A DNA stretch of 47,345 bases, taken from Candidatus Epulonipiscium sp. GTDB lineage: Bacteria; Bacillota; Clostridia; Lachnospirales; Defluviitaleaceae. The DNA is taken from NCBI GenBank assembly GCA_012521395.1, contig JAAYML010000083.1, positions 1-47,345 on the forward strand, read 5' to 3'. Both the position numbers and the translations under genes were made by a program. Positions 26,526 to 35,882 of the stretch are shown piece after piece (positions within the stretch are counted from its first letter, which is position 1; the number at the start of each line of letters is the position of its first letter). The notes beneath the pieces were generated by a model. The model searched no databases, was not told the DNA's origin, and worked only from the letters and a program-made list of their open reading frames with translations.

Positions 26526-28089
26526 TTCTTACCTCCTGGTTTTCATAATACATTTTTATCGCTTCTGGCGTATAACGGCATATATCTCCTGCCAGCATAC
26601 CGTGATATCCTAATTCCTTCGCTGCCAAATCTCCTGCTTTACCATGTAAGAAAACACCTAATACCGCTGCTTTATAGGGATCCATATTTTGAGCAATCAA
26701 GCCTGAAATAATACCAGTTAATACATCACCCGAGCCAGCTACGGACATACCTGGATTTCCTGTCGTATTAATATATATTTCTCCATTAGGATGTCCTATT
26801 ATTGTTTTTGCATCTTTTAATACCAAAATTACATTCCATTTATGACAAAAATCTCTTACAATTTCAACAGGCTTTTCTAAAATTTCTTCAATGGTCTGAC
26901 CAGTCAGCCTGGCCATTTCTCCAGGGTGAGGTGTCAGAACGATAGGTACTTTTATATTTTTTAGCATTTCAATATTTCTTGCAACCGCATTAATACCATC
27001 AGCATCAATCACAATAGGCACCTTTGAATTTTGAATAATAAGCTCCATTAATTCAATAATTTCTGCATTTTGCCCCAATCCTGGCCCAATAGCAATCATA
27101 CTTGCATTTTCAAGATGCGCTTTGATGGCATAAAAACTCTCTTTACACAATTTCCCTTCATTGTCTGGAAGCGGTACAGTAATCACTTCTGTTAATTTTT
27201 CTTCCAATATGTTGTTGATACTTGCAGGAACTCCCAGGCTGACAATTCCTGCCCCCACCTTATACGCACTTAAACAGGTTAGGGCAGCAGCACCTGTCAT
27301 TCCCTTAGAACCAGCAATAACTTGCACTTTTCCATAACTGCCTTTATTGCTCCTTGTGAAACGGATAGGAATTAAGCTTTTGACTTCCTCATCCGTTAAA
27401 ACATTCATCTTAAGCTCCGCTTCTTCAATAATCCGTCTGGGTATGCCTATATCAGCTATAACCAATTTACCGACATAATCTGTACCGGGATAAAGATACA
27501 AGCCAGCTTTAGGCAAGGCTAAAGTAACCGTTTTATCTGCTTTAACAGCGTTCCCTAAAACCGCCCCTGTTCTGGAATCAATCCCTGAAGGAATATCTAC
27601 AGATATAATATATTTTCCATAAAAATTAATTAAATCAATTAAATCCTTGTAAAGTCCTTCGATCTTTTTAGACAAACCCGTACCAAAAATTGCATCAACA
27701 ACAATATCACTTCTTTGAATTAAATATGCTATTTCATCATCAACTACAGAAGCCGGACTAATGGTTTTTATAGGGATCCTTAAATTTTGAAGAATATCAA
27801 AATTTGTTTTTGCATCACTTCTAAGGCAATTATAATCTCCAATAAAAACAACTGTCACATTTAAATCCATATGACTTAAATGTCTTGCAATGCCGAAGCC
27901 GTCTCCTCCATTATTCCCCTGTCCGCAGAAAACAGTTACTCTGGTATTTACTGTAGGCCTGATATCCTTTATTATCTCATTAACAACAGCAATAACTGCA
28001 TTTTCCATCAATATAATACCAGGAATGCCAACTTTGTTAATCGTCGCTTCATCAATCATCCTCATTTCTTCTCCACTGCATATTTTCAT
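26515..28089 (-). CDS. nnr: Bifunctional NAD(P)H-hydrate epimerase and ADP-dependent dehydratase
   Basis: This enzyme repairs hydrated NADH and NADPH. The N-terminal YjeF_N epimerase domain (about residues 1-215) has GQGNNGGDGFGIARHL and VDAIFGTGL. The C-terminal ribokinase-like dehydratase (about 225-510) has VIAGSKGMTGAA, PLVLTPHPGE-like VLTPHPGEMARL and the catalytic region GNPGMSVAGSGDVLTGII. Length is 524 aa, typical of the fused form. It lies 42 bases after acpS, the common firmicute arrangement. Confidence 0.96.
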   Translation of the reverse strand: MKICSGEEMRMIDEATINKVGIPGIILMENAVIAVVNEIIKDIRPTVNTRVTVFCGQGNNGGDGFGIARHLSHMDLNVTVVFIGDYNCLRSDAKTNFDILQNLRIPIKTISPASVVDDEIAYLIQRSDIVVDAIFGTGLSKKIEGLYKDLIDLINFYGKYIISVDIPSGIDSRTGAVLGNAVKADKTVTLALPKAGLYLYPGTDYVGKLVIADIGIPRRIIEEAELKMNVLTDEEVKSLIPIRFTRSNKGSYGKVQVIAGSKGMTGAAALTCLSAYKVGAGIVSLGVPASINNILEEKLTEVITVPLPDNEGKLCKESFYAIKAHLENASMIAIGPGLGQNAEIIELMELIIQNSKVPIVIDADGINAVARNIEMLKNIKVPIVLTPHPGEMARLTGQTIEEILEKPVEIVRDFCHKWNVILVLKDAKTIIGHPNGEIYINTTGNPGMSVAGSGDVLTGIISGLIAQNMDPYKAAVLGVFLHGKAGDLAAKELGYHGMLAGDICRYTPEAIKMYYENQEVRNEG

Positions 28090-28131
28090 AGTTTCCCTCC
28101 ATTTCTCTTTCTATTATCAAAGTATTCTAAG

Positions 28132-28503
28132 TCAACTTTGAGCAAGGGCATACGCAATAGCATATTCTCTCGAATGAGAAATTGTCAGTAAAATCTCTGA
28201 GATCATCAGTTGTTCCATAATTTCTTTAGCTTTATTATGAAGCAATACACAGGGCTTACCCTTCTCATCCCGAACGATTTCAATATCTTTTAATTCAAAT
28301 TTGGCAAAACCGGTTCCAAGTGCTTTAGATACTGCTTCCTTTGCAGCAAAAGTGCCGGCAATCGTATGTAAATTATTCTTTTTGCTTTCAAAGAGTTCTT
28401 GTTCTCTGGCTGTGAAACATTTTTTCATAAAGTTTGAATTCTTTTTTACAGCTTCTTCTATCCGTTTAATTTCGATGATATCTGTACCAATTCCGATTAC
28501 CAT
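28132..28503 (-). CDS. acpS: Holo-[acyl-carrier-protein] synthase
   Basis: AcpS transfers phosphopantetheine from CoA to acyl carrier protein. IGIGTDIIEIKRIEEA at the N-terminus holds the metal-binding Asp, and GTFAAKEAVSKALGTG (about residues 50-65) is the signature. LTISHSREYAIAYAL ends the fold. Length is 123 aa. It starts a leftward run with nnr, the CBS gene, gerS and alr. Confidence 0.97.
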   Translation of the reverse strand: MVIGIGTDIIEIKRIEEAVKKNSNFMKKCFTAREQELFESKKNNLHTIAGTFAAKEAVSKALGTGFAKFELKDIEIVRDEKGKPCVLLHNKAKEIMEQLMISEILLTISHSREYAIAYALAQS

Positions 28504-28507
28504 TCCG

Positions 28508-29113
28508 TCACCGCCATAATTTTTTATCTAAATATTCAATAAGTTCCAGGCCAACAAGATCATGTAAGTAAGAATAGATTTCACTTGCTTTCTCCTCATG
28601 AATGGTTTTTTCTTCAATTTTGTTTTTGAGTATTTCTCTCGTTTTTTCAATCCATTCTGTTAATTCTTTTAATTTTTTCTGATGCACTTTCATCTCTTTA
28701 TACGAAATGATAACACTTTCCTTTAAAAGTCTGTAATTCGTTTCCTCAATTTCATCAGGTAATTTTTCTAATCTTTTTTGAATCTTTTTTAACTTATTAT
28801 TGATTTCTAAGATATATTTTTTGTTCTTGCCCATTTTTTCTTTTGCCATCTCAATTTCATTGGTAAAAGCTTCATCGGTAAGATTTAAAATATCGCCCAT
28901 CAATTGTTTTTTTAATTTTATGTAGTCCTTATAATCATTGTTAAGCTGCCCTTGTTCTTTAAGTAAATTGCTCAGTGTTTCTTCTAAAAGGAGTATTTTT
29001 TTAGTTTTCTTTTCTTGGGGAAAAATATTATGCCAGTTCTTATCAAGTATTAAAATCGGAACTTTTTTTAAAAGACCGTCATCCAATTTAATATCTTTTT
29101 TCCAAAACAGCAT
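28508..29113 (-). CDS. Conserved coiled-coil protein of unknown function
   Basis: The 201-aa protein is strongly Lys/Glu-rich. After a short N-terminal segment (KVPILILDKNWHNIFP, residues 17-32) almost everything is helical with heptad-like spacing, consistent with a long coiled coil to about residue 175 and a small C-terminal helix pair. There is no signal peptide or cysteine. It ends four bases before acpS and begins ten bases after a GNAT gene, so it is in the same unit. I recognise no function. Confidence 0.75.
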   Translation of the reverse strand: MLFWKKDIKLDDGLLKKVPILILDKNWHNIFPQEKKTKKILLLEETLSNLLKEQGQLNNDYKDYIKLKKQLMGDILNLTDEAFTNEIEMAKEKMGKNKKYILEINNKLKKIQKRLEKLPDEIEETNYRLLKESVIISYKEMKVHQKKLKELTEWIEKTREILKNKIEEKTIHEEKASEIYSYLHDLVGLELIEYLDKKLWR

Positions 29114-29123
29114 CTTCCCCTCC

Positions 29124-29588
29124 TTAAAGTTTAAAGCTTTTTTTAAGAGAAACCGTCTTAAAACCTAAAGCGTCCCAAAAAACTTGTCCAATTTCATTAT
29201 CTATATCAACGTTAATATTAATATACTCGACTTCCTTCTTTTTAAAGTCCTGGATTAAGGCTTCCGTTAATTTCTTCCCATACCCCTTTCTTCTGTATGG
29301 GGATAAGATGAAGATTTCTTCGATGCTGCCTTCATATTTTATATCGTATAATAATGGAAGTTTATGAATAGTTCCCCTGATATAACCGATCGGTTTATCT
29401 TCTTCTATTATGTAAATTACACTTAAAGCACCTTTTATAACCCATTCTAATTCTCTTCTTTTTTCTTCCTTCCAGTCCCTGGACAAAGGAAAATAAAGTT
29501 TTTTATCCTTGTGATAATTGATTAACTGATTCCACAAAAATATTAAGTGGTCTATATCTTTTAACTGAGCTTTTCTAATATTCATCAT
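29124..29588 (-). CDS. GNAT-family N-acetyltransferase
   Basis: The 154-aa protein has a complete GNAT fold: MNIRKAQLKDIDHLIFLWN at the N-terminus, IEEIFILSPYRRKGYGKKLTEAL containing the acetyl-CoA pyrophosphate loop (RRKGYG), and the C-terminal GQVFWDALGFK. The substrate is unknown. It starts the leftward unit that includes the coiled-coil protein and acpS, and is separated from the SLH gene by two hairpins. Confidence 0.88.
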   Translation of the reverse strand: MMNIRKAQLKDIDHLIFLWNQLINYHKDKKLYFPLSRDWKEEKRRELEWVIKGALSVIYIIEEDKPIGYIRGTIHKLPLLYDIKYEGSIEEIFILSPYRRKGYGKKLTEALIQDFKKKEVEYININVDIDNEIGQVFWDALGFKTVSLKKSFKL

Positions 29589-29643
29589 TCTTCTTCTCCA
29601 AAAAAATGTTCTATTCTAATTTTAGCATTGAATAAATTGAATG

Positions 29644-29709
29644 CCAAGAAAACCGAGGAAAATATTCCCCGGTTTTCTTGGTGATAAACCTGTATAAAAA
29701 AATACAGGT
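29644..29709 (-). terminator. Tandem terminators after the SLH gene
   Basis: Two hairpins follow the stop at 29720. The first (29688-29709) has arms ACCTGTAT / ATACAGGT. The second (29644-29681) has 17-bp arms with one mismatch (CCAAGAAAACCGAGGAA / TTCCCCGGTTTTCTTGG). The second has T-rich flanks. Confidence 0.75.
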
Positions 29710-29719
29710 AATATTAAAT

Positions 29720-31423
29720 TTAATCCACAAAATCCAAAAGTTTATAAATAACCTTTGATGCTTCTGCTCTTGTCACATGCCTTTCAGGTTTAAAGCTGCC
29801 ATCGGGATAGCCATTTATAATATAATAATAAACTGCCAAAGATATTTCATCTTTATACTTTACCTGACCAATATCCTTAAATTCTGCCTGATAACCTTTC
29901 TCATAACGATAACCTAAATACTTTAATACTTGTCCTGCCATAAATGCCATTTCTTCTCTTGTTATGGGGTCATTTAATTGATTATAATTGGCTCTGCAAT
30001 CAGATATATTCACTAAATTAAGCTGTCTGGCAGCTTCTAAATATCCTTCTTTTTCAAACCAATCCCTACCGTCTTCCTCAGGCATCCGTTCATAATGAAT
30101 AGCGCGCATAAGCATCGCCATAAATTCTACCTTCGTAATTTCTCCTTCAGGCCTGAAAGTGCCATCCTCATAGCCTTCTGCTATTTTTTTGTCAATAATC
30201 GTTTCAATATAATGGATGGCCCAGTGATTTGGAGGAATATCTGTCATTCTATAAATAGATTTTACTTTGTCCTTGTTAAAATCATACTTAACGGGCTCTG
30301 TTGAAAAAATAAATCCTCTTTTATCTTTAATAAAAAGCCTGAAATAAAATTCTCCTTCATATTGGTCATCTAAAATAAGATTGACTGTACCATTTTCATT
30401 TTGATGCATAGCACTCCCAAAATAAGCCTTCGTGCTTTCCCCAGGGGATACCGTTTTGATGGGTCTTGGAAAAATAATATAATCTGCAGCTGGATAAGCC
30501 ACTAAAGTATATTCATACTCGTCATATTTTGAAATTGGATTCCATGTAACTTCATATTGAAAATAGCCTGACATAATTTCTTTATGTTTTTTTATGCTTA
30601 TTTGCGGTTTAACAGGAATATCTGGTTCCATAGAAGTGTAACCCGCTAAACCTAACCAATAAAGATAAAGACCTGGAACATCTGCTGCTAAGGGAATAGA
30701 AAGATTTTCCTGCGGGGACAAATTAAAACTATCCGTCGAATAATAACTTGCTTTAATGTTTTGTTCGACCCGTTCCTGTACATCCTTATAATCTGTAGAC
30801 TTTTTTGCATTAGGTGAACCAAAAAGCTGAACATAATCATTGGCAGCTATCTCAGCAACATCCCACTGATAACTATAGCGGTTATCCTGAACTGAAAAGT
30901 AACCAACTTCTTTATATTTTTCCAGTCCCCTTATCTTTGCATAATTGGTTTCCTTCCACTGATTAAAATGCTTATTTTCTTTGGTCATTAAATAGTATAA
31001 TGTAAAATGATGCCCGTATTCATGAGCAAGGACCCGGGCAAATTGTGAAACATCCGTATATTGATCCCCGTTAAAAATTTCTATATAGCGACCAGGTTTA
31101 TATACATATTCCCCTTCACTGTTTATATCATAATCTTCATAATAGCAGGCTAAAACGCCTTCCGGGGAATCCGGATAAATATAGATGTATGTCAAATATT
31201 TTATTTCTTCTCCATGAAAATTCTTAAGTAACTCATCGTAAACTTCTTTTAACTTTTCTTGACTTGCCCAGTTATAGGAAAAACTAACTATTGTTACGCC
31301 TTTTTCTCCTTTATATGAAGCCAGGGGTAAGCCATATTCTTCTCTGGCCTTTGCCAGACCATTACTGGAAAACAAAAGAAAGAAAAAAATAAAGAAAAAC
31401 ACTCCTGAAAATAACTTTTTCAT
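29720..31423 (-). CDS. Secreted SLH-domain protein with a metalloprotease-like motif
   Basis: The 567-aa protein has a Sec signal peptide (cleavage near Ala26). The N-terminal domain holds HEYGHH (134-139), a zinc-protease HExxH helix; Glu192 in AEIAAND is a possible third ligand. A Fn3-like beta domain (about 270-385) follows. The C-terminus has SLH modules around 392-445 (HWAIHYIETIIDKKIAEGYEDG), a divergent one around 455-505 and a last at 515-565 (IINGYPDGSFKPERHVTRAE), which anchor proteins to secondary wall polymer. It is likely a cell-surface metallopeptidase, though activity is inferred from one motif. The gene is single, ending in tandem terminators. Confidence 0.88.
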   Translation of the reverse strand: MKKLFSGVFFFIFFFLLFSSNGLAKAREEYGLPLASYKGEKGVTIVSFSYNWASQEKLKEVYDELLKNFHGEEIKYLTYIYIYPDSPEGVLACYYEDYDINSEGEYVYKPGRYIEIFNGDQYTDVSQFARVLAHEYGHHFTLYYLMTKENKHFNQWKETNYAKIRGLEKYKEVGYFSVQDNRYSYQWDVAEIAANDYVQLFGSPNAKKSTDYKDVQERVEQNIKASYYSTDSFNLSPQENLSIPLAADVPGLYLYWLGLAGYTSMEPDIPVKPQISIKKHKEIMSGYFQYEVTWNPISKYDEYEYTLVAYPAADYIIFPRPIKTVSPGESTKAYFGSAMHQNENGTVNLILDDQYEGEFYFRLFIKDKRGFIFSTEPVKYDFNKDKVKSIYRMTDIPPNHWAIHYIETIIDKKIAEGYEDGTFRPEGEITKVEFMAMLMRAIHYERMPEEDGRDWFEKEGYLEAARQLNLVNISDCRANYNQLNDPITREEMAFMAGQVLKYLGYRYEKGYQAEFKDIGQVKYKDEISLAVYYYIINGYPDGSFKPERHVTRAEASKVIYKLLDFVD

Positions 31424-31547
31424 ATCTTCACCCCTTTTTAAAAGCTCCTCTTATCTCGTAATTATATATAATAATTATTGAATTCTTATTACATTCAAAT
31501 TAAATCATTTTAATAATTAACCAAAGGATAACGTGAGAAATAAAAAA

Positions 31548-31570
31548 AGCTAACAAATAACTTGTTAGCT
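31548..31570 (-). terminator. Terminator overlapping the DUF445 gene stop
   Basis: A 9-bp stem (AGCTAACAA / TTGTTAGCT) is followed by a run of T on the minus strand. The stop codon at 31565-31567 lies inside the upstream arm. Confidence 0.75.
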
Positions 31571-33064
31571 CAACAAAAGAGGAACAAACCCTATTACAAG
31601 GCCTAAAAGACCTCCTAACCAAGTGATTGCTTTTAACTCTCTGTCCACTACAGAAAGAATAATCTCTTCCATCTCATCTGTATCAAATTCTATAATTCTA
31701 TTTTCAACAATATCGGATATATCTAATTGCTTAATGAAATCTGAAGAATGTTTAAGGACAAATGCTTTATATGCTTTCAGGGTAAAATGCTTAATCTTAT
31801 CTTCTACCACACTTTCCAATCCTTCAAACCATTGATTCACTGGAGTAGATAAAAGCCTGTCAGATTCTTTTTTAATCAGATTTCTGATAAACTCTTTCCA
31901 TTCTTCCCTGGCAATTAAATGTTTTAAATAAGATTTAATCCGATTCTCAATTGCCTGGTCAATATCTGGTTTAACTGATTTTACTATACTTAAAATATTT
32001 TTTTCTTTTTGATTGTTGATGTACTCCTTTAACTTTTCTTTTAAGGTCTCAGTTTTTTCTCCCTGACTTAAATAAAAAATAATCTTATCGTAAGTTTTTT
32101 CAAATTCTTTCTCATTTTTTAGAAATTCAATTTTTTCAATCCATTGACAAACAGGCTTTTCCAATAGCTGCTTAATAAACATGTCTATTTGTTCAAATAT
32201 TGCTTTTTGATTGGTCTCATCTTCAATACAGCTTTTTAAGTAGCTTTTAATTTTGTTATAAAGCTTATCGACATCAACAAAAATTAAAGTCAGTTTTCCC
32301 AAATTGTTCCTTATAAATTCCTGCAAAATTTCCTTAATTTTATTTTCTACAGAAGGCTGTTCCAAAATTCCTAAAGCTAAAGGCATCCATTCCGGTAATT
32401 GGCTCTTTGCAAAATCCATAGCCATTTCTATAAAAATATCAGGAATAATTCTGGATGATGAAAAATTATCCTTACATAGCTGATTTTTTAAATGAAGTAT
32501 TTGATGGATAAGCTGATGTTTAACGGATTCCTCTATTAAAAAATCTATTTTTATATAATCTTCAAGTTTTATGTCTCCTATGCAGACATCCAATTTATCC
32601 TCAATAAAACTGGCAATAAAACTTGCAAAATTATCTAAGTTTTCCTCCTGACTAAGATAATCTATTACCCATGAAGTCAGTTTATCACTGATTAATTCAA
32701 TATTTTTTTCCTTATCATCTTCTAAAATAAAAGTTAAGAAATCATTCAGAGAGTAATTGTTTTTATAACAAATATCATGATAAGTATCCGCTGCAACATG
32801 AGCAATACTCTCTAAAAGTTCTTCACTCGATAAAGCCCTGACAATCACTTCTTCAGAAAGAAGATATTTTGCTGTGGTCGTACCAACACTTCTTGCAATT
32901 CTCTCTTTCTCTTTAGGAATCAGACCTGGGGTAAAAGGAAGTTTTAAATTAAAAACCTTTATTTCTTTGTGAGGCCTGAAAAGCATTTTTATAGCAAGCC
33001 AATTGGTAAAATAACCAATGATACCACCTATGACAGGGCTGATAAAAAACTTAGCATACTCCAT
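31565..33064 (-). CDS. DUF445-family membrane protein (YheB-like)
   Basis: The 499-aa protein has membrane segments at both ends: residues 6-26 (ISPVIGGIIGYFTNWLAIKM) and 476-498 (TWLGGLLGLVIGFVPLLL). LPFTPGLIPKEKERIARSVG after the first is the family signature. The middle (about 60-470) is a long, charged helical region. B. subtilis relatives are membrane proteins found in sporulating cells; their role is unknown. It begins 18 bases after rex ends? No: rex lies upstream on the same strand, stop 33083, so the two are probably co-transcribed from the rex promoter. Confidence 0.88.
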   Translation of the reverse strand: MEYAKFFISPVIGGIIGYFTNWLAIKMLFRPHKEIKVFNLKLPFTPGLIPKEKERIARSVGTTTAKYLLSEEVIVRALSSEELLESIAHVAADTYHDICYKNNYSLNDFLTFILEDDKEKNIELISDKLTSWVIDYLSQEENLDNFASFIASFIEDKLDVCIGDIKLEDYIKIDFLIEESVKHQLIHQILHLKNQLCKDNFSSSRIIPDIFIEMAMDFAKSQLPEWMPLALGILEQPSVENKIKEILQEFIRNNLGKLTLIFVDVDKLYNKIKSYLKSCIEDETNQKAIFEQIDMFIKQLLEKPVCQWIEKIEFLKNEKEFEKTYDKIIFYLSQGEKTETLKEKLKEYINNQKEKNILSIVKSVKPDIDQAIENRIKSYLKHLIAREEWKEFIRNLIKKESDRLLSTPVNQWFEGLESVVEDKIKHFTLKAYKAFVLKHSSDFIKQLDISDIVENRIIEFDTDEMEEIILSVVDRELKAITWLGGLLGLVIGFVPLLLS

Positions 33065-33082
33065 CTTTTTTTATGACTCCAA

Positions 33083-33751
33083 TCACTTATGTAATTTTTT
33101 TAACTGAGCTTCTTTCTTCTGCATTTGACGGTTAATCCGATAAGACAATGTCATTAAGCTATCTGATAAGTGAACGTCTTCTACTATGACATCCGAGGAA
33201 AGATCTAAATCAACCGGAGAAAAATTCCACAAACCTTTTACACCCCAACTGGCTAAATCTTCTGCTACCTTTCGGACTTTAGATTTAGGCAGGGTCAAAT
33301 AAGCAATGTCAATCTTGTTCTCTTTAACAAAAGCCTCCATTTCATCTATGTCTTTTACTTCAATTCCTCTTATTGTCATTCCAATTAATCTGGGATTCAC
33401 ATCAAATAAGCCACAAAGGACAAAACCTCTTTCTTCGAATTTTACATAATTCGCTAAGGCTTGTCCTAAATTTCCCACACCCACAATGATGACTTTATAT
33501 TTATTGTCCAGACCTAAAATTTTAGCAATTTCTTTATATAAATACTCTACATTATATCCGTAACCTTGCTGACCAAAGCCACCAAAATTGTTTAAATCTT
33601 GACGAATTTGCGAGGCAGTAACTCCCATCCTCTCACTGAGTTCCTTAGATGAAATACGCTTAATACCATTCTCAAGAAGTTCTCCTAAGTAGCGATAATA
33701 CCTTGGTAAGCGTCTTATCACCGCCATTGATATTCTTCTGTTAGCGGGCAA
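33083..33751 (-). CDS. rex: Redox-sensing transcriptional repressor Rex
   Basis: Rex senses the NADH/NAD+ ratio and represses fermentation and redox genes when NAD+ is high. The winged helix (about residues 8-75) includes AVIRRLPRYYRYLGEL and MGVTASQIRQDL. The Rossmann domain has GVGNLGQALANY (about 94-105). Length is 222 aa. The start is TTG with GGAGAG eight bases upstream; starting at the later ATG (residue 9) would cut the first helix. Its promoter overlaps a Rex-operator-like sequence, suggesting autoregulation. DUF445 follows. Confidence 0.96.
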   Translation of the reverse strand: MPANRRISMAVIRRLPRYYRYLGELLENGIKRISSKELSERMGVTASQIRQDLNNFGGFGQQGYGYNVEYLYKEIAKILGLDNKYKVIIVGVGNLGQALANYVKFEERGFVLCGLFDVNPRLIGMTIRGIEVKDIDEMEAFVKENKIDIAYLTLPKSKVRKVAEDLASWGVKGLWNFSPVDLDLSSDVIVEDVHLSDSLMTLSYRINRQMQKKEAQLKKLHK

Positions 33752-33778
33752 TGTTTTTTCTCTCCTTTCCTAAAACTA

Positions 33779-33815
33779 TGTTTAAATTATAACATTTATT
33801 TAAAAAAACTGTCAA
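33779..33815 (-). promoter_or_regulatory. rex promoter with a Rex-operator-like site
   Basis: On the minus strand TTGACA (33815-33810), 18 bases, then TATAAT (33791-33786). The -10 box lies inside TGTTATAATTTAAACA (33794-33779), which matches the Rex consensus TGTTAANNNNTTAACA at 10 of 12 defined positions. Confidence 0.6.
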
Positions 33816-33880
33816 TCAGCCTTTCCTTCCATATTCTTTTTTGATATCATTATATAAAATAAGCAGTTGAGGTGCTAGTT

Positions 33881-35788
33881 ATGATTTTATCATGTAAAGA
33901 TATCAGTAAGTCTTTTGGAATAGATCAAATCCTTAAGGATATTAGTTTTCAAATAGAGGAAAAAGAAAAAGTTGCTGTTACAGGTGTAAATGGTGCGGGA
34001 AAATCTACCTTATTTAAAATTCTGGCTGGAGAAATTGCTCCTGACAGTGGTGAAATTTTTAAAGCAAAAGAGGCTGTAATTGGCTATCTTCCTCAAAATG
34101 CAGAAATGGATTCTGAACATACAATTTATGAGGAAATGCTTAAAGTCTTCAAAGATGTTATGGAATTAGAAGCCAATCTCCATGCGCTCGAAAAGGAAAT
34201 GAGTACTCTTAACGGAAGTAAACTTACTAAATTAATGGACAAATATTCAGCCCTCCAGCATCAATTTGAAGAATTAAACGGATATGGATATAAGAGCCAT
34301 ATTAAAGGGGTTCTTAAAGGCTTAGGTTTTAATGATAATCAACTCTGTCAACCCATTAACCAATTATCTGGGGGACAAAAAACTAGAGTAGCCCTGGCCA
34401 AATTATTATTATCTTCCCCTTCTCTTTTGCTTTTAGATGAACCTACCAACCACCTTGATATCTCAGCAATCGAATGGCTCGAGGAGTTTTTAAAAAATTA
34501 TCCCTATGCTGTTCTGATTATATCTCATGACAGATATTTTTTAGATAAACTGGTCACAAAAGTCATTGAAATTGAAAATAACCAGGCTAGTTTATATAAA
34601 GGTAACTACTCTTACTATGCTAAACAAAAACAAATTAATCGTGAAATACAATTAAAGCAATATATAAATCAGCAAAAAGAAATTAAAAGACAAGAAGAAA
34701 TTATACAAACGCTCAGGTCATTTAACAGGGAAAAATCTCTAAAAAGAGCCATCAGCCGCGAAAAAGCTTTGGAAAAAATGGAAAAAATCCAGGCACCGGC
34801 TGCTCTGCCGGCTTCAATGAAATTTTCCTTAAAGCCAAGGTTTGAAAGTGGAAATGATGTTCTTCATGTAGAAAATCTTTCAAAATCCTTTAATGGTAAA
34901 AAGTTATTTCAAAATATCTCCTTTCATTTGAAAAAAGGAGAAAAAGTAGCTCTTATTGGGCCTAATGGTATCGGTAAAACCACTTTATTCCGCATTTTAC
35001 TTAATCAATTAAATTATGATGAAGGCAGTTTCCGCCTGGGCACAAACGTAAAGATAAGCTACTACGATCAGGAACAGCAAAATCTTTCTCTTAACAAAAC
35101 GATTATAGATGAAATATCCGATGCTTATCCTTCATTGACTTTAGGAGAAATACGGAATATTTTAGCAGCCTTTTTATTTACAGGTGATGATGTCTTTAAG
35201 CCAATAGCCAGCTTAAGTGGTGGCGAAAGAGGCCGGGTCTCTCTTTGCAAAATTATGCTTTCAGAAGGAAATTTTCTTCTTTTAGACGAGCCTACCAATC
35301 ATCTTGATCTGATTTCAAAAGAAATATTAGAAGATGCTATAAACCACTATACAGGAACCATATTGTATATTTCCCATGACCGATATTTTATCAACAAAAC
35401 CGCTTCTAAAATTTTAGAACTCTCTCCTTATGGAATTACTGAATACTTGGGTAATTATGATTATTATCTGGAAAAAAGAGCTCAAATAAAAGATGATGTA
35501 AAAGCCTCCATGGAAAAGGAAGAAAAAACAAAATCCTCAAAAGATGAATGGCTCCGCCAGAAAGAAGAACAAGCCCAGCAAAGAAAACTGCAAGCCCAAA
35601 TAGAGCATATTGAAAACCAAATTCATGATATAGAACGTCAAATTGAGGAAATCAATGAATTATTATGTCTTGAGGAAGTTTATACAAGTCCGGAAAAATC
35701 CAAAGAAGCTTATGATGCCAAAGTTAGTCTGGAAGAGAAATTAGAATCCCTGTATCAACAATGGGAAGAATTACATTCTAATTTATAG
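33881..35788 (+). CDS. ABC-F family ATPase
   Basis: The protein has two ATP-binding cassettes and no membrane domain, as expected for ABC-F proteins that act on ribosomes in translation or antibiotic protection. Walker A motifs GVNGAGKST and GPNGIGKTT, signatures LSGGQKTRVALAKLL and LSGGERGRVSLCKIM, and Walker B LLLLDEPTNHLD / FLLLDEPTNHLD are intact. A charged linker with KSLKRAISREKALEKME lies between, and a C-terminal coiled coil (about 550-635) ends it. I chose ATG 33881 (GAGGTG six bases upstream) over GTG 33872. Its exact ABC-F subgroup is uncertain. Confidence 0.94.
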   Translation: MILSCKDISKSFGIDQILKDISFQIEEKEKVAVTGVNGAGKSTLFKILAGEIAPDSGEIFKAKEAVIGYLPQNAEMDSEHTIYEEMLKVFKDVMELEANLHALEKEMSTLNGSKLTKLMDKYSALQHQFEELNGYGYKSHIKGVLKGLGFNDNQLCQPINQLSGGQKTRVALAKLLLSSPSLLLLDEPTNHLDISAIEWLEEFLKNYPYAVLIISHDRYFLDKLVTKVIEIENNQASLYKGNYSYYAKQKQINREIQLKQYINQQKEIKRQEEIIQTLRSFNREKSLKRAISREKALEKMEKIQAPAALPASMKFSLKPRFESGNDVLHVENLSKSFNGKKLFQNISFHLKKGEKVALIGPNGIGKTTLFRILLNQLNYDEGSFRLGTNVKISYYDQEQQNLSLNKTIIDEISDAYPSLTLGEIRNILAAFLFTGDDVFKPIASLSGGERGRVSLCKIMLSEGNFLLLDEPTNHLDLISKEILEDAINHYTGTILYISHDRYFINKTASKILELSPYGITEYLGNYDYYLEKRAQIKDDVKASMEKEEKTKSSKDEWLRQKEEQAQQRKLQAQIEHIENQIHDIERQIEEINELLCLEEVYTSPEKSKEAYDAKVSLEEKLESLYQQWEELHSNL

Positions 35789-35800
35789 CTATATTCAATC

Positions 35801-35848
35801 AAAAAATCTCCTTCTTGGTTTATTATTTTGCCAATTAGGAGATTTTTT
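35801..35848 (+). terminator. Terminator of the ABC-F gene
   Basis: The arms AAAAAATCTCCT / AGGAGATTTTTT enclose a 24-base loop that itself holds TTGG/CCAA. It lies 13 bases after the stop and could also serve the convergent GNAT remnant. Confidence 0.75.
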
Positions 35849-35882
35849 ATTCTTGACCTATTCTTTATGATATCCTTGACTA

